Part shown: positions 25,113 to 37,100 of the stretch, one piece after another
Layout: the number at the start of each line of letters is the position of its first letter
How positions within the stretch are numbered: the first letter of the stretch is position 1
Source of the DNA: Eupeodes corollae
Taxonomy: Eukaryota > Arthropoda > Insecta > Diptera > Syrphidae
Reading direction: 5' to 3'
Length of the DNA stretch: 64,000 nt
Assembly (NCBI RefSeq): GCF_945859685.1
Contig: NC_079148.1
Location: 26,361,946-26,425,945 of the forward strand
The notes under the pieces: model-generated
Databases searched by the model: none
What the model was told of the DNA's origin: nothing
The model's input: only the letters and a program-made list of their open reading frames with translations
Made by a program: the position numbers and the translations under genes

Positions 25113-25599
25113 CATAGAAATGCAAGTGATGCCAAAATGCAAAAATGGGTAATGGCTGAATCACAAACACGCTTCATATTTGGCGTCGTCCGCGTTACGG
25201 TGACCTTGCTTCGAGGTTGGTTTGAATGACATTTCTATTATTTCATCCCTCTAAAGACATTTTATTGACATTTTTTTACATGTGTTGAGCTGTCAGACAA
25301 AGCAAATTCTGGAGTCACATTACGTTCTTTTCCTTACGATTGTCAAACGTAACGTAAAGTCGAAGCTTCATTGAATTCCTATGGCTGAACTCGTAAACGT
25401 CAGGTGAAGCCGAAGCTGAAGCGTGTTTGTGTTTCTGATAGAAAGGGTGTTTTTTATTTGTTTGGTTTAAAAGAAGAAATAAAAATCATATAATTAAACG
25501 TTATGTACAAAAATTAAGCTTCATTATAAAAATTGAGGTATGCCATTATATATTAAAAATAATTTCGGACAAGTGGCTTTCTCGGGACTGACTGGTTTG

Positions 25600-25900
25600 A
25601 ATGAATTCCAGCCAGGTGGCCCAATTTGCAACCACTTTTTGCATTAATTAGGGCCGTATGTCAGCGCTGAACATTCCCTTTCAAGTTGTCAACCGTCTCC
25701 GGCATCTTAGCATAGACAAGCGGCCTTGGATTCCACGCTACAGGTCGACAGAATATTTTGGTAATAAATTTACGTTGTTCAGGAGTAAGTCTATTCATCA
25801 TAAAAAGGCAAACCAAACTGGATATAAATAAAGTGACATCTGTCAAAAAGACCAACTTCAAAATAGGTATTGCCAGATTGAAAACCACACTTCTTAGATA
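25600..25900 (-). pseudogene. Internally deleted mariner/Tc1-type transposase remnant
   Basis: On the minus strand MNRLTPEQRKFI (about 25800) matches the start of insect DDE_3-type mariner transposases, which usually begin with an M..(F/L)(T/S)PEQR phrase. It is followed almost at once by PETVDNLKGNVQR (about 25675-25715), which belongs near the C-terminus of the same proteins (PETIDxLExNI type). The whole catalytic middle is therefore missing, as in internally deleted non-autonomous copies. No clear terminal inverted repeats were identified. Confidence 0.6.
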
Positions 25901-26134
25901 ATTTCACATTTGACAAGTTAAAACTACGCCATTACTAAAAATTTAATAATAAACGCATTGGGTTTGTTCACATTCACTGCATATTCACACTTTTTGAGGG
26001 CAGGTAAAGATAAAAACAAGATGTCAAAAATTAAAATCGTATATTCAGAAACTTATCATTGACATCGGATCTATATAATTAAAGTTAGTGCCATAAAACG
26101 GATTTCAATTTTGAAAAATGTCAAAGGAAGTTTT

Positions 26135-26320
26135 GGATATATAGTTTTTTAGCTGTCAACTCGATGTCACTTGAACAGCTATACTAAGTTTCTGCTAAAT
26201 TCAATTTTGACAACAAAATGCCAGAAATGGTGCCCTTTGCATGCAGTTTTTTAGCTGTCAACTTGATGTCACTTGATGAACTATACTAAGATTATGACAG
26301 ATTCAATTTTGAAAACTCGT
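26135..26320. repeat. Direct duplication of a ~75 bp phrase
   Basis: The phrase TTTTTTAGCTGTCAACTCGA, then TGTCACTTGA, CTATACTAAG and ATTCAATTTTGA, occurs at about 26145-26215 and again at about 26249-26320, separated by about 104 bp from start to start. Another example of the local duplication of TGTCA-containing DNA seen throughout the window. Confidence 0.75.
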
Positions 26321-26499
26321 GACGATATTTCAGACAACTCAATCTGACGGCTCGTCCATTTAACCTTTTCAATCTTTATAAAGAGAAGAAAATTGGAAGA
26401 AGAATTCTTCAATTTCAAAAAATTGAGTGTAAACAAAACATAAAGATGAAACGTCAAACTGATCGGCCTCAAGATTCCAATGCAACAATGTCTACAATC

Positions 26500-27950
26500 T
26501 TAGACGTAAGGTAAATAATGTAAAAATCAAGCACAACAAAGAAAGTTCTGATATTCAACTTAGAACAAATTGCTGTTGTAACATTTAAACACTTTAAAAG
26601 TTCATAATAAAAGTGCGAAAAAACAATGCTTTTAAAAATCTTCTCTAAATAGATTCAAGTATTTAACTGTAAACAAGCTATTGCACAAAATTTAAGTTAC
26701 GCAATTAAATAATTTAGGTTAAAACCACATAATTACGGTTCTGTTTGTAAATTCAAATCCATAAATTATATAAATAAATTTCCCATGAATACGACAAATA
26801 AATTTATGAATTCCCATTATTCCCAAAATAAATTATTCTTCACGAAACTATCAAATTTAACCACTTAATTAGGTGTATAAAAGTCTATAGATATGACGTA
26901 GGTACATATTATAAGGCAATTTAACTATAAACGCAGTTTGCAATTAAGATTAAAAGTTTAATTTCAAATCAAACAAAGTGGAACGAACGAAAAAACTCGA
27001 CTCGACCCTGACCTTAAAATATGAATACATTTTATTCAAAAGAATTATTAAACAAAATTGATTGTAGTAGGACTTCCATTAGTGATGATTTCTCATCTTA
27101 CTCTACCCACCTAACCTACTAGTATGTGGTTTTGCACAAAAATAAGTGATTATATACCTACAATCTACATAATATACATACTTTGTTTCTTGTTCGACTA
27201 GAGGATAGAGATAAGTAGGTCGGTGAGGCTATCTTGGGTGGAAGGTTGGTATTTAGTTATTTAAGTTTGAGTCTTGGTTTTTGTTTGATGTTCTTATTTG
27301 GAATAACTTTTTATAGAAGAAGGGCCAGATGTTTTGTTTTTGTATTATTTTGAATAACGATAGTAGAAAATATGCACAAAAAAACAATCTCGACTCTGAA
27401 AGTTCATAGGAATCAGAACATCGTTGTCAAAACTAATTAATTAGTGTCATTGAAGTCAAATTGTATTGAAGTAGGCTTTTAAATTGTTGTTCTTTTAAAG
27501 TCCTTAAATATTTGAAATTTTTGGAATCGTGACTCAATGATATTTTTGATTCACTAATTCATTAAGTTTATGATTCTAGTCTAATCTCTAAAAACATCTG
27601 TATAGTTTTGAATGACATCAAACTTTATACCTAACGAGATATATTAAGATAAGATATGATTTCAAACAATTTGTTAATAATTAATTGATCTAGATTATCA
27701 ATTATCAGTAATTTGGATAAGTATTTCCGGACATTCATTTTACGTCAAAGAAACCCCAATAAATAGGGTGATAAGCAGAAATGGTATAAGCTAATGTGAT
27801 ACACAATCAAGTATCTCAACTTTTTGATACCAAGAATTTGTTATGATATCCTATTCGTTAACGCTGGAAGAACTGATATTTTAACTTGATAACTTCTTTC
27901 TTCTTTTGATCCTTTTTTAATACTCATGCACTTCTCAAAGAAGATTGTTT
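26500..27950. other. Non-coding; part of tay intron on the minus strand
   Basis: AT-rich DNA without recognisable coding features. Because the tay exon ends at 27976 with a splice donor pointing left, this stretch must be the beginning of the following intron. I could not identify the next tay exon here or further left. Confidence 0.45.
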
Positions 27951-27975
27951 AGACAAATATGAAAGAAAAACTCAC

Positions 27976-28836
27976 CTCTAAATCCTCATAAGTCTTGAAT
28001 TCAAGAATAGCAAATCCATCAATAATCTCCTCTTCGAGCACCGGTGATTTTGGTAATTTCCTTCGCACCGGCGGTGGTGGACGTGGCGGCGGTTTATCTC
28101 TTGGCAATAATAACGTCGACGACGATGACGTCGACAATAAATCCTCATCCAAACTCTCACCCTCTGAATCACTAGGTGCTGCCATTAGGCCCGTATGCCC
28201 TTCAGGCGAATTTGGTGGATTTAATAATAACGAAGCAATACTATCCGTTGGTGGAATTAAATTACTACCACTGCTGCCATTACTGTTGCTTGTTGTGAGA
28301 TTACCACTGGAATTGTTGCTATCTTCGCCCACACTACCCGCCCCACCACCTCCGCCGCCACTGCAAACGCGATTGTCGCGTTCCGCTTGCATTCGTTGGG
28401 CTCGCTCACGTCGACGTTTTTGTTGACGTTGCTGTTTGGCGTTTAAACTATTGCCATTTGTTGCACCTCCGCCGGCATGATGTGGCGGTATGCTGCCATC
28501 AGCTGTGCTGCTTGTTAATTCAGGATCTGAATCAACAAAATCATTGCTGGCATTGTTGATGTTATTATTGTTATTGGCAACACTATTTGAGATGGCGGTG
28601 ATAGTTGATGTTGGCGATGGAGGTGGCAATTGTAAGTGATAGGGGAATGTTGTGGTTGTAGTGTTTGCTATGCTGCCTGATGAATTATGTGGGGCAGGTG
28701 GTGGTAAAGTTAATTGATCATGCGATTGCTGTTGTTGATGCAGTTGTTGTTGTAATTGTTGTTGCTGCTGCTGTTGTTGTTGTTGTTGCTGCTGGTGCAT
28801 TTGCAGCGTTTGTGTATGATTCGGTGATGGTTTCAT
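27976..28836 (-). CDS. tay: Tay bridge / AUTS2-like protein, first coding exon
   Basis: This exon encodes 287 residues of the N-terminus of an AUTS2/Fibrosin family protein; in Drosophila the homologue is Tay bridge, a nuclear protein linked to locomotor behaviour and brain bridge development. The start is the ATG at 28836: an in-frame stop lies upstream (28866-28864) and no earlier ATG is in frame. Seen in order: a Gln-rich tract (about residues 15-42, mixed CAG/CAA codons), Pro- and Asn-rich linkers, a basic segment (KQQRQQKRRRERAQRMQAER, about 134-153) that may act as a nuclear localisation signal, Gly and Ser tracts, a Pro-rich patch (PPPRPPPPVRRK), and at the end EEEIIDGFAILEFKTYEDLE (268-287). 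That last motif matches the [20 protein letters not shown] region of AUTS2 and is the basis for the call. The exon stops at 27976 before GTGAG, a phase-0 donor. The rest of the gene lies to the left, not found. Confidence 0.85.
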
Positions 28837-29054
28837 CGCTGAGGGATTATTTATCAATGAACATTATCATCATCCCATTGAAGCTCATGGCTGATTGTTT
28901 TTTTTTTGTTTTTGTTTGTTGTGTCTTCTGTTATTAGCAGCAGATTTTCTTACACACCGCTTCTTAGGCGATGCGATGGAATGAAGTTACTGTAATCAGC
29001 TGACGATAAGCGATTTTTAACAACGAATCGACTACATTCCAATGCATTTAGAAT
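28837..29054 (-). other. tay: tay 5' untranslated part of exon with splice acceptor
   Basis: On the minus strand the sequence TTTTTTTGTTTGCTTTCAG ends at 29055, a strong pyrimidine tract plus AG acceptor. It would start an exon at 29054 with about 218 bases of leader before the ATG at 28836. If used, at least one more non-coding 5' exon lies at higher coordinates. This is predicted from splice-site appearance only. Confidence 0.55.
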
Positions 29055-29159
29055 CTGAAAGCAAACAAAAAAAGGATGGATTAAATTTATGTAAATGCAA
29101 TTGGAATCAAAACAATCTAAAGAAAATTACACAACTATAAAAAATCAGCTATAGCTGGA

Positions 29160-29331
29160 AGAGAACCAGGGCCTAGAGACTTACAAATCTCAACCATTCA
29201 TCTGTACAGGGTCCTACATGCCGAATCCGAAGGGGTTATATTAGAGAAGCATTACTCTTGGAAGATTTGTTAATTTCTTATAAGAGGCAGTACAGACATC
29301 AGTGGATTGCATCCAAGACCTCTGGGATGAC
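29160..29331 (-). mobile_element. tRNA-derived SINE, copy 4 (minus strand, both ends trimmed)
   Basis: Read on the minus strand it contains TGTCATCCCAGAGGTCTTGG (head), TACTGCCTCTTATAAG, CCAAGAGTAATGCTTCTC, CCCCTTCGGATTCGGCATGT, AGGACCCTGTACAG and GAATGGTTGAGATTTGTAAG. The order is the same as in the other copies. The A box and the GCGCCACCT tail are missing or diverged. Confidence 0.7.
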
Positions 29332-29651
29332 AAATTACATAACTACAACGTTTATAAATGTTATACAGTTGTGTTCATAAAAATAGCAGTGCTCTCCAAA
29401 TAAAACAAAAAGGCCTTCAATATCAACGTTATAATATATTTCATTAAACTTCTAACAATAAACTAAAATATTTTATTCATAATAACAGAAAATAAGTACT
29501 ATCTATTTTTTACCGTTAGCTTTGTCACAGAAAATAGCAGTGCATGACAAAGTACAAGATCTTTTACGTAAGAATAACTGTAATAAGTTATATGAAAGTT
29601 TACAAATAATGTTAGCTTGCAATTAGTACTTTGTTGCATAAACATTGTTTT

Positions 29652-31000
29652 TTATAATGCTTCGCATCTACGTTCCATCAAGTCCACTAAAACATGACAC
29701 CTCTCGAGTGGTATTGCGTTCCACGAATCACGCACTGCTGTCCACAATTTTTTTTTCGAATTCTTGGGTTTCGCTTTATGAACTGCGTTCTTAACATCCC
29801 CCCACAAATTTTCGGTTAGGTTAAGGTCGGGGGATTCAGCGGGCCACTCCATAACGGATAACTTCTTCTGCGCAAACCATGGTTTTGCCTTTTTTGGCGT
29901 ACGCTTTGGGTCATAGTCTTGTTGGTATACCTTTCTTCAGCATTTTTCTTTGAGAATTTTCACATGCTCGGTTGCATCCCTTAAGAGCCTTGCACATGAG
30001 AGCGAACAACGAACAAACGTGATTTTATACATTTCAAAAAGTCAATTCCAAACAAAAACACATTTTATTTATAGAAAACCAATTCAAACTTTTGTTAGGA
30101 TAATAAAATTTGCATTTTGTTCTCTATAATAAGAGAATTTTGTAAAAACAATTTGGTAGTAACGAATTGCAGTGTGTTTGCTACGAACTGTCAAACTCTA
30201 TTCGCGTTCCACATACCATCCACACTACAACAAATAAATTGTTCAACTTAACCTCAAAATTATACCACTCTTGTTTTGTTTGTTGAAAAGGGTAATTATA
30301 AATTGACAATTCGTCGCTGTCTGCGAATAGATATCAAGCTAATATGAAAGGAAAGTCAAAATATGCGAACATCCACAGTTCGCAGTTCGTAGCTCATGTG
30401 CAAGATGCTTTATACCCCATGGGATAAATAGGCCCGACCCCGTAATATGAAGAGCAAGCCCATATCATAATTTTTCCTTCACCATGCTTCACTGTTTTTA
30501 TAGTGTATAGTGGGTAGTATGCCGCATTTTAGGGTCTTCTCACATATCCTCGACGACCCTTGGACCCAAAAAGGACGACTCCATAGAACATTCTTATATT
30601 TCTCTTTTGCCCAATCTCTATGCGATTTAACAAACTCCATTATCTTTGCCACATGCCTTTTCGTCAAGAATGATACCTTGCGTGGGCTGGTAGCTTCGCT
30701 TATAAAAGACGTCTTCGTATTGTGACAGCGCTAACAGACAGTTGACGTCTATTTATTTTTTTCCTAGAGCCTATGGAAGGGTTCTGTTTTGCTAACTGAA
30801 CAATTTTTATGTCAGTTCTTTCAGTAGTCATCCTTTTTGGGACTCGCGTTTTCGGTTTATTTTGCCATTCTAAGGCGTTACTGACCATTTTTGCTGAGCA
30901 GCCTAAGATGTCTGGAATATTTTGGTAGGTTTTTCCCTCCAAAGCAGTTTTTGAATAAGTTTTCGAATTTCTTCGGTGCAGTGTCTTGACCGTCTCATTG
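29652..31000 (-). pseudogene. Tc1-type transposase, broken
   Basis: This encodes the cut-and-paste enzyme of the surrounding Tc1 element. In order on the minus strand: a start near 30999; the paired-type DNA-binding part with GKTYQNIPDILGCSAKMVSN and SAVTIRRRL (30940-30700); KNVLWS at about 30585, where the first catalytic Asp should follow but is not present in this frame; an insertion of unrelated MITE DNA (29985-30408); VYQQDYDPKRTPKK (about 29920-29880), holding the second Asp; and WPAESPDLNLTENLW (about 29845), the region of the third acidic residue. At least one stop, one or more frameshifts and the insertion destroy the frame. Normal length of the family is about 340 residues, and the pieces fit that. 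Confidence 0.85.
29985..30408. mobile_element. TTAA-flanked MITE, copy 1 (inside the Tc1 element)
   Basis: About 424 bp bounded by inverted ends: left GCCTTGCACATGAGAGCGAAC, and right, read inward on the other strand, GCATCTTGCACATGAGCTACGAAC (each given in part: the shared core is CTTGCACATGAG). It is flanked by TTAA on the left (29981-29984) and TTTA on the right. The body is nearly the reverse complement of the copies at 39585-40037 and 53006-53429, which proves a mobile family. It holds no protein. Confidence 0.85.
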
Positions 31001-31164
31001 TTTATTTTCGAGCCAATATTTATTAACTTTTTATAAAAATACTTAAAACTTTAAATAGTAAAATATTTACTTATCGAAAATCAAAAAAAAAAATGGAATT
31101 TTTAACCTTCTTAATTATAAAATCAAAAGCATTTTTTATGCTATTTTTATGAACACAACTGTAA

Positions 31165-34100
31165 GTTATTTTTGAATTTTGGATTCTTCTGATCCTCGAG
31201 AAAACTCAATTCTGGTTTATTCTAAAGATCAGAGTCGTCCTACATAAAGATTGCATCGGTCTGAAGGCCTTAAGGTTCAAATTTGCTAACAATTATTAAA
31301 AGGAAGATTCTTCGGGTGTTTTATACCTAGAGGGTTTATACATCAATCTAAATCTACTCAAAATATAACTGCGATAAATAAGGCAAGTTGGACAACGCAA
31401 TAAAAGGAGAATAAGTCTTTAAGTGTGCATCAGAGAAAGACTGACATGAAGAGCTGGAGGGATAACAATGGACTTAGTACACGTCACTTGATTAAAGTAC
31501 CGATATGGCTGGCAACGAACGGCTTTGCTTGTTCATCTACGGCTTCAAGCTTCATCCAAAGAGCAGCAAGTATGACTGATAACCGAGCTATGTTTAAAGG
31601 TAGAAAGCTTACTATTACTGAACGCTAATTTTAACAGTTCTTAAAAAAGAAAGAGATATAAACCTGACAAGCTTCCGTTTTGCTTTGAATATTGTCAGAA
31701 GTCCTTGAAGAAAACCAAGTTAAGACTCCTGGTAATAAAACCATTCAAGAAAAAGTGACAACCAAGCCCTTTGTTGTTTCAAATATGAAACAATATTGGA
31801 GGGTCATGATTTTGATTAATTATTATAGATGTGAATAACATTTACTAGGAACTCTAGAAAAATTAAGCAAAGTTTGCTATACGGTGAAAGCGCTTTAACA
31901 TTTTTGTAGATAGAAATAAATATGTGAACAGATAACCAACATTTCTTGTTATAGCTACAGATTGAAATCATACTCTACACAATTTAAAAACTTCTTAAAT
32001 TTCACAGCTGGTCCACAATTTGCAGCTCCCGCTATATACCTATACAACATTGTGACATTATGAATTTCATAACCACTTGAACATACAAAACCTAACTACC
32101 TACCACATACTCTATCATAAGCTACGTATATGAAAACTAAATATGTACCACAATTAAGTAAATTCTAAATACAACTACAGGTATTTATGATTTGGTGAAC
32201 TTTTTGTATACTTATTAGCAACTTTAAATCTTGTGCTGCAAATAATTTCTTAGAATTTTGTTTCTTCTCTCGGTAAATCAAAAAAGAAAATAAGTTTTCG
32301 TAGAATTTCTTCACGGAATTCAAACAGCTTTATAAGTTAAAGAATTTTATAGGGTAAGAATTTTTATTTTTATTTATTATTAAACTCGTAAAAAGTTAAT
32401 TGACATATATTTTATTTGTCTAGAGGATCCACGTTCAAAAAAAATCATCGAATTCCTCTTGCTAATATCCTAGACTTCTATCCTTTGGGAATTCCAAACC
32501 TTGACATAAATTTACCACTGGTATCGGTTTGTGAAGGAGATAGCTGTGGGCTGTCAACATGGTCGCCTGATGTTGGATCTTGAAATAGACTAGTTTTGTA
32601 TTTGAAATTCATTTAAAAATTTGCATGTCCTTTATTTGCCATTCGGACGAATTGATAAGTTGTTTTTAGCAAACTTACAACAATACTTAGAAAATAAGAA
32701 TGTTAGGTAAGTCATGGTAGTACTACACTGTTCTAAATTCATTTAAAAATCTTGTTGTTTACATACCTAATAAGTTTTGGCTACATAAGGTATTTGCTGA
32801 TTAAATAAAACCTTCTTGAGCGAAAAAGCTAAGAGTGTTAAATTGGGAGGTATTTAATTGGGCTTTTTATGAGCCAAGGTCTTACAAATTACGAAACAAT
32901 TAAATTTATTTCTAAATAGGTATATAATTGAGTTGGTAGGTTTATATCACAGCTTCCTACATTTAGATCAAAGCCTATTTAAATACCTTTTAAGTAAAAA
33001 CATTCTTGAAGGTCACAACATGTATAACTATCTGTGTATCATCTGTTTATTTACCTTTAAAACTTAAGGAAAATCATAAAGGTATTTCCTTAGGTATAGG
33101 TAGGTATAGAAACCAGACATTAAAAGGTTAAATATATTTCAACTGCGTCAATTTTAAAGCACCCACTAATAAATAAAGTTCTATTCTAATCCATAATCAG
33201 CTGTCTCCTCTTGGGTTATTTGTATTTTCAAAAGAACAGAAAAATAATAAGAAAAAAAAGTCAATCATCACCCCCACAAGTTATCCTCAACCAACCAACC
33301 CAACTTTGAACCCCCCCCCCTCACTCCCCAACCATCTTCTCATGTGGGTAGGTAGGTATATATTGCAAGGATTCGAACAACATGGCGGAATAGAATAGAA
33401 TAGCAGCCAATCCAATCCATAGAGAGGAATAAAAAATAATACAGAAAGAAAAAACTTGAATAAAAAAATGTAAAATACATAATTCCAACTGGCTCAATAA
33501 CATACCTACGTGTTTTACATGTTAAACTAAGGACATCAAAGTCTGAACCCTTTTTTTTCATAATATTTAGGTACGTATGTATGATTGTATGTTGCTTGTC
33601 AATTTAAACAAACAAGAAATATAGGTACAACACAAAAAAGAAAAAGAAGCAATTTTAATGAATAATTTATTATTTTTTGACGCAGTTGGGAAATTCAAGG
33701 ACAATTTGTAGAAAAAGAAAATAAAATAGAAAAACTGCACACAATATTGACTCTATCCTATCGTTCCTCGTATACATCGTAGTCATTTCTGATATTGCTT
33801 TCACCCCCACTTTAAATCATGTCAAATCAAATAATACTTTAACTTAAATCATAATAATTAGCCATTTTAAGAGGTCAACACACACAGAGGGTACCTAATC
33901 CATTTGTGTAAAGGCAAAAACCAAAAATTCATTAACAAGACAGCGCAATTTTTACAAAGTGATTAGCAAAGTCTTAACTACAACAGTCTGTTTTATTTTT
34001 ACATGAATTTTTAGATTGAATTTTTATTTTTCTTCTCCATTTATAAACTCTCTAGAATGCCATTCTTCTGGATTCCGCACACAAAAACTCAAAAGACAAA

Positions 34101-37100
34101 AAGAAAATATTAAATAGAAATTGAACACAACATTGCGCATGTGCTACAATATTTATACACACACCTTTTGATGGAGTTTTTTTCTGCCGTTCCTTCCTTC
34201 CTTTTCGTTCTTTTATTCCAATATTCCTCGGGGAAAATTTTAATTTTGTTTCCCTGTTTTTTTTTTGTTTAAATATTTTTTGTTATAATTTCCCAACTAA
34301 TAAACTACAATTAACAAGTAAGTGTTAATCCTGGGCGATGTTTGGCTTTGGCTCCTTCTTAGAGACGTCAAGACGTCGAGATCGAGACGAGACGGACAAA
34401 ATTTTATATCCACTTTAATTTAATTCTTCTGATGAAGAAACTACGAACTATAGACAAGAACGCAACAACGATGAGGATGACACCGAAAACGAAGACGAAC
34501 CGACATGTTTTTTTTTTCTTTTTTCTTTTATTTTGTGAATTCTCGTTTCCTTTTTTCCCGACGGACTCGCTCTTTCTATTCACTACGACGACACATTCCG
34601 AGGATAACGATAAACCACATATATATAATATATATAGATAGATGTTAAAAAGACACCAAGAATTTTTTTAAGATAATAAACGAATAAAATCACACTTGTG
34701 TGGGGTACAAATTTGTTTCGATAAAATTTTATATATTTACCACACACTGTGGTAAATTAATTAAACTTCTATTTCCTTTAATTCAATTTTAGAATAACAC
34801 ATCTATATATTTATTTATTTTCTTTTTATTTCTTATTATTTTTGTTTAATTGATGATGATGATGAGAATGAACACAGTGTGTGTTGGAGAATTTTTATCC
34901 TTTTTTTCCAATGAAGATTTTTTGTTGTTGTTGTTTTTGTTGTTGTATGATGATGGGAATGTAGGTAGACAAAACGACACAGAAGATTTCACACAATTTA
35001 CGAATATATATATCTTTCTCGCTCTTCCTAAACAAACACGCACACACTGCACATTGCCAGGAGTTGAATTGAATTGAATTTTTATGAAATTTTCTTTTAT
35101 AAGAAATTCAACTTTTCGTGTTGAATTTTTATATTTTATATTTTTTCTATCACAATATAAAAATATTCCAGAGTTAAAAACAACAAATTTGTTGGTAATA
35201 ATTTTTAGCCAAAACTCTGTTAATTTTCAACTCAATTTTAATTTCACGCACTTTTTACCACACACTTATCATCTTTATCATGGAAATCATAATATATTCA
35301 ACACACTTGCTAGGCAAAGAGAAACACCGAACCGGTGTGTGTGGGGAGAACGGCAACGACAACGAGAACGTCGTCGACAACGAGAACGACGACGAAGACG
35401 ACGGAGAAACCGACAGGGACGATGAAGAAGACGTGAGTTTATTAACCGCGAATTAACACACACAATCTCACCACACGAATGACGAAAAAGCACACACAAA
35501 AAAAAACTCACGGAAATATGTATGTTTTTTTTTCTCACTTTTTTTGTTTATTTATTAGTTACAATGTTTTTTTTTTCCTTCTTCTGTTCTTTTATTGGGA
35601 CTATCCTTCTCAAGGATGTGTATTTCACCTCACGAACAATAAAATGTCAAGTGGAAATGTCAAATTATGCAAATTGCAATTTTATCGAATTTAGCAAAGA
35701 TTTAATTTTTCGATTTCGCACAGACTGGTAGAGATGGTGACTACTGAAGAGACGTCGAAGACGAATAATAATGATTTCTTTCCTGGATGATAATGATGAT
35801 CACCACTTTTCTAGCTGCACACTTTATATTCTAGTTGGTAGACACTTCCAGAGAGACTTCTTTTCGTTTTTTTTTAGATTTTTTATTTGGTAAATCAATT
35901 TTTTGCCATCGTCCATCAATCACGTCTAAAAAAAAGTCGAAATTGATTTTGACATTTTTGATGTGAATTTCGAGTTCGAAATGTTTTTATTCTCGAATTT
36001 CGTTAAAAACTGCTTTATTTTTTTATCCACAAAGGAGATAAGTTCTCTATAAGCTTCCGAAATTGAATTTTTGTATGTTGAATTTGAATCTACACACATG
36101 AGCGAGTGTGTTTGGATGTGTGAGTGTTTGGTGTATTTTGTAGTATTTTGCAATCTCGTGGATACATAGATTACTCTCCCCAATGCATAGGGAATATACT
36201 TTTTTTTTTTTTGGAACCACTTGAGTTTTTCTCTAATGTGAATCTTATGTCAAGATTTTAGACGTAGCTTGTTTTAATTAAACATTAATAAACACCAAAT
36301 TTTCTTATTCACCACAAAATTTTATATTATTTTGAATGGAAATAATATTGAAATTCACTTAACAATTTTTTGTAATATTTTTGTTATATACGGTTTTTGG
36401 GATCTCTTTTTCTCTATGTATATCTCTCCCATTCACTTAAACACAAAACATATAGAGAAAATGCAGAACAAGCGAAACAGAAATACGAATACGGCGGCGG
36501 CGACGGCAATGTTGAATGTACACGAAACACACGACACAACGACGACGACGACAGCGACAACGGCGACGAAGAAGAAGACGACGACAACAGCGACAATGAA
36601 AATGGTGGTGGTTTCGGTTTTTGGTTTGTCCGTGTCCGTGTGGTATGGTGTGTGGATGGTGGATGAGACAGGGAAAAATCACCACATTCAACTTCTACTA
36701 CTTTAGCAGCTTCAGCGCGACAGGCTACGGTACGAGAACGCAAAACGACGGACGAGTCGACGACAAATGAGAAAATTAAAAGAGAAACAGAAACACACTG
36801 ATGCAAAGGCAGAGGCAGAGCAAGACAAGAAGAAAGCAAAACCCAAAATGAAACGGGCGAAGGCGAACGAAAATGAGTTTTTTTTCCTTTCCTTGAAAAT
36901 TGTACACGAACAAAATTTTTAATTTTTTCAATCACAATTCTTTTATAGTAATTCAATTATAATTGAATTAGTTTTAACACAAATGCATTCGTTATTAATT
37001 AATTTATTCACTTTTTTATGTTTTTTGTAAATTTTTGAGTGTTTTACCGATGAAAACATTGAAAAATCGACGAGCGAATTTAACGAACACACATCACACT

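Larger units (their letters stand above)
29366..31161 (-). mobile_element. Tc1-type DNA transposon with perfect terminal inverted repeats
   Basis: Both ends carry a perfect 23-bp inverted repeat starting CAGTTGTGTTCATAAAAATA (29366-29388 and 31139-31161), flanked on both sides by TA, the expected Tc1/mariner target duplication. The word AAATAGCAGTGC recurs internally at about 29529, giving a second subterminal copy at the left end. The element would be about 1.37 kb without the MITE inserted at 29985-30408. Inside it the transposase frame on the minus strand is broken (see separate entry), so it is non-autonomous today. Confidence 0.9.

Noticed and set aside
27995..28426. A 143-codon plus-strand frame opposite the tay exon
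   Set aside because: Antisense shadow of the tay exon; its Gly/Pro/Leu content follows from the codons of the real strand.
28837..28857. Starting the tay protein seven codons earlier, at 28857
   Set aside because: The codon there is TTG, not ATG, and an in-frame stop lies just upstream; 28836 is the first ATG.
35084..36956. Arg- or Ser-rich frames of 80-180 codons on both strands
   Set aside because: They come from CGA/GAC simple sequence and stay open on both strands at once, as expected for trinucleotide-rich DNA rather than genes.
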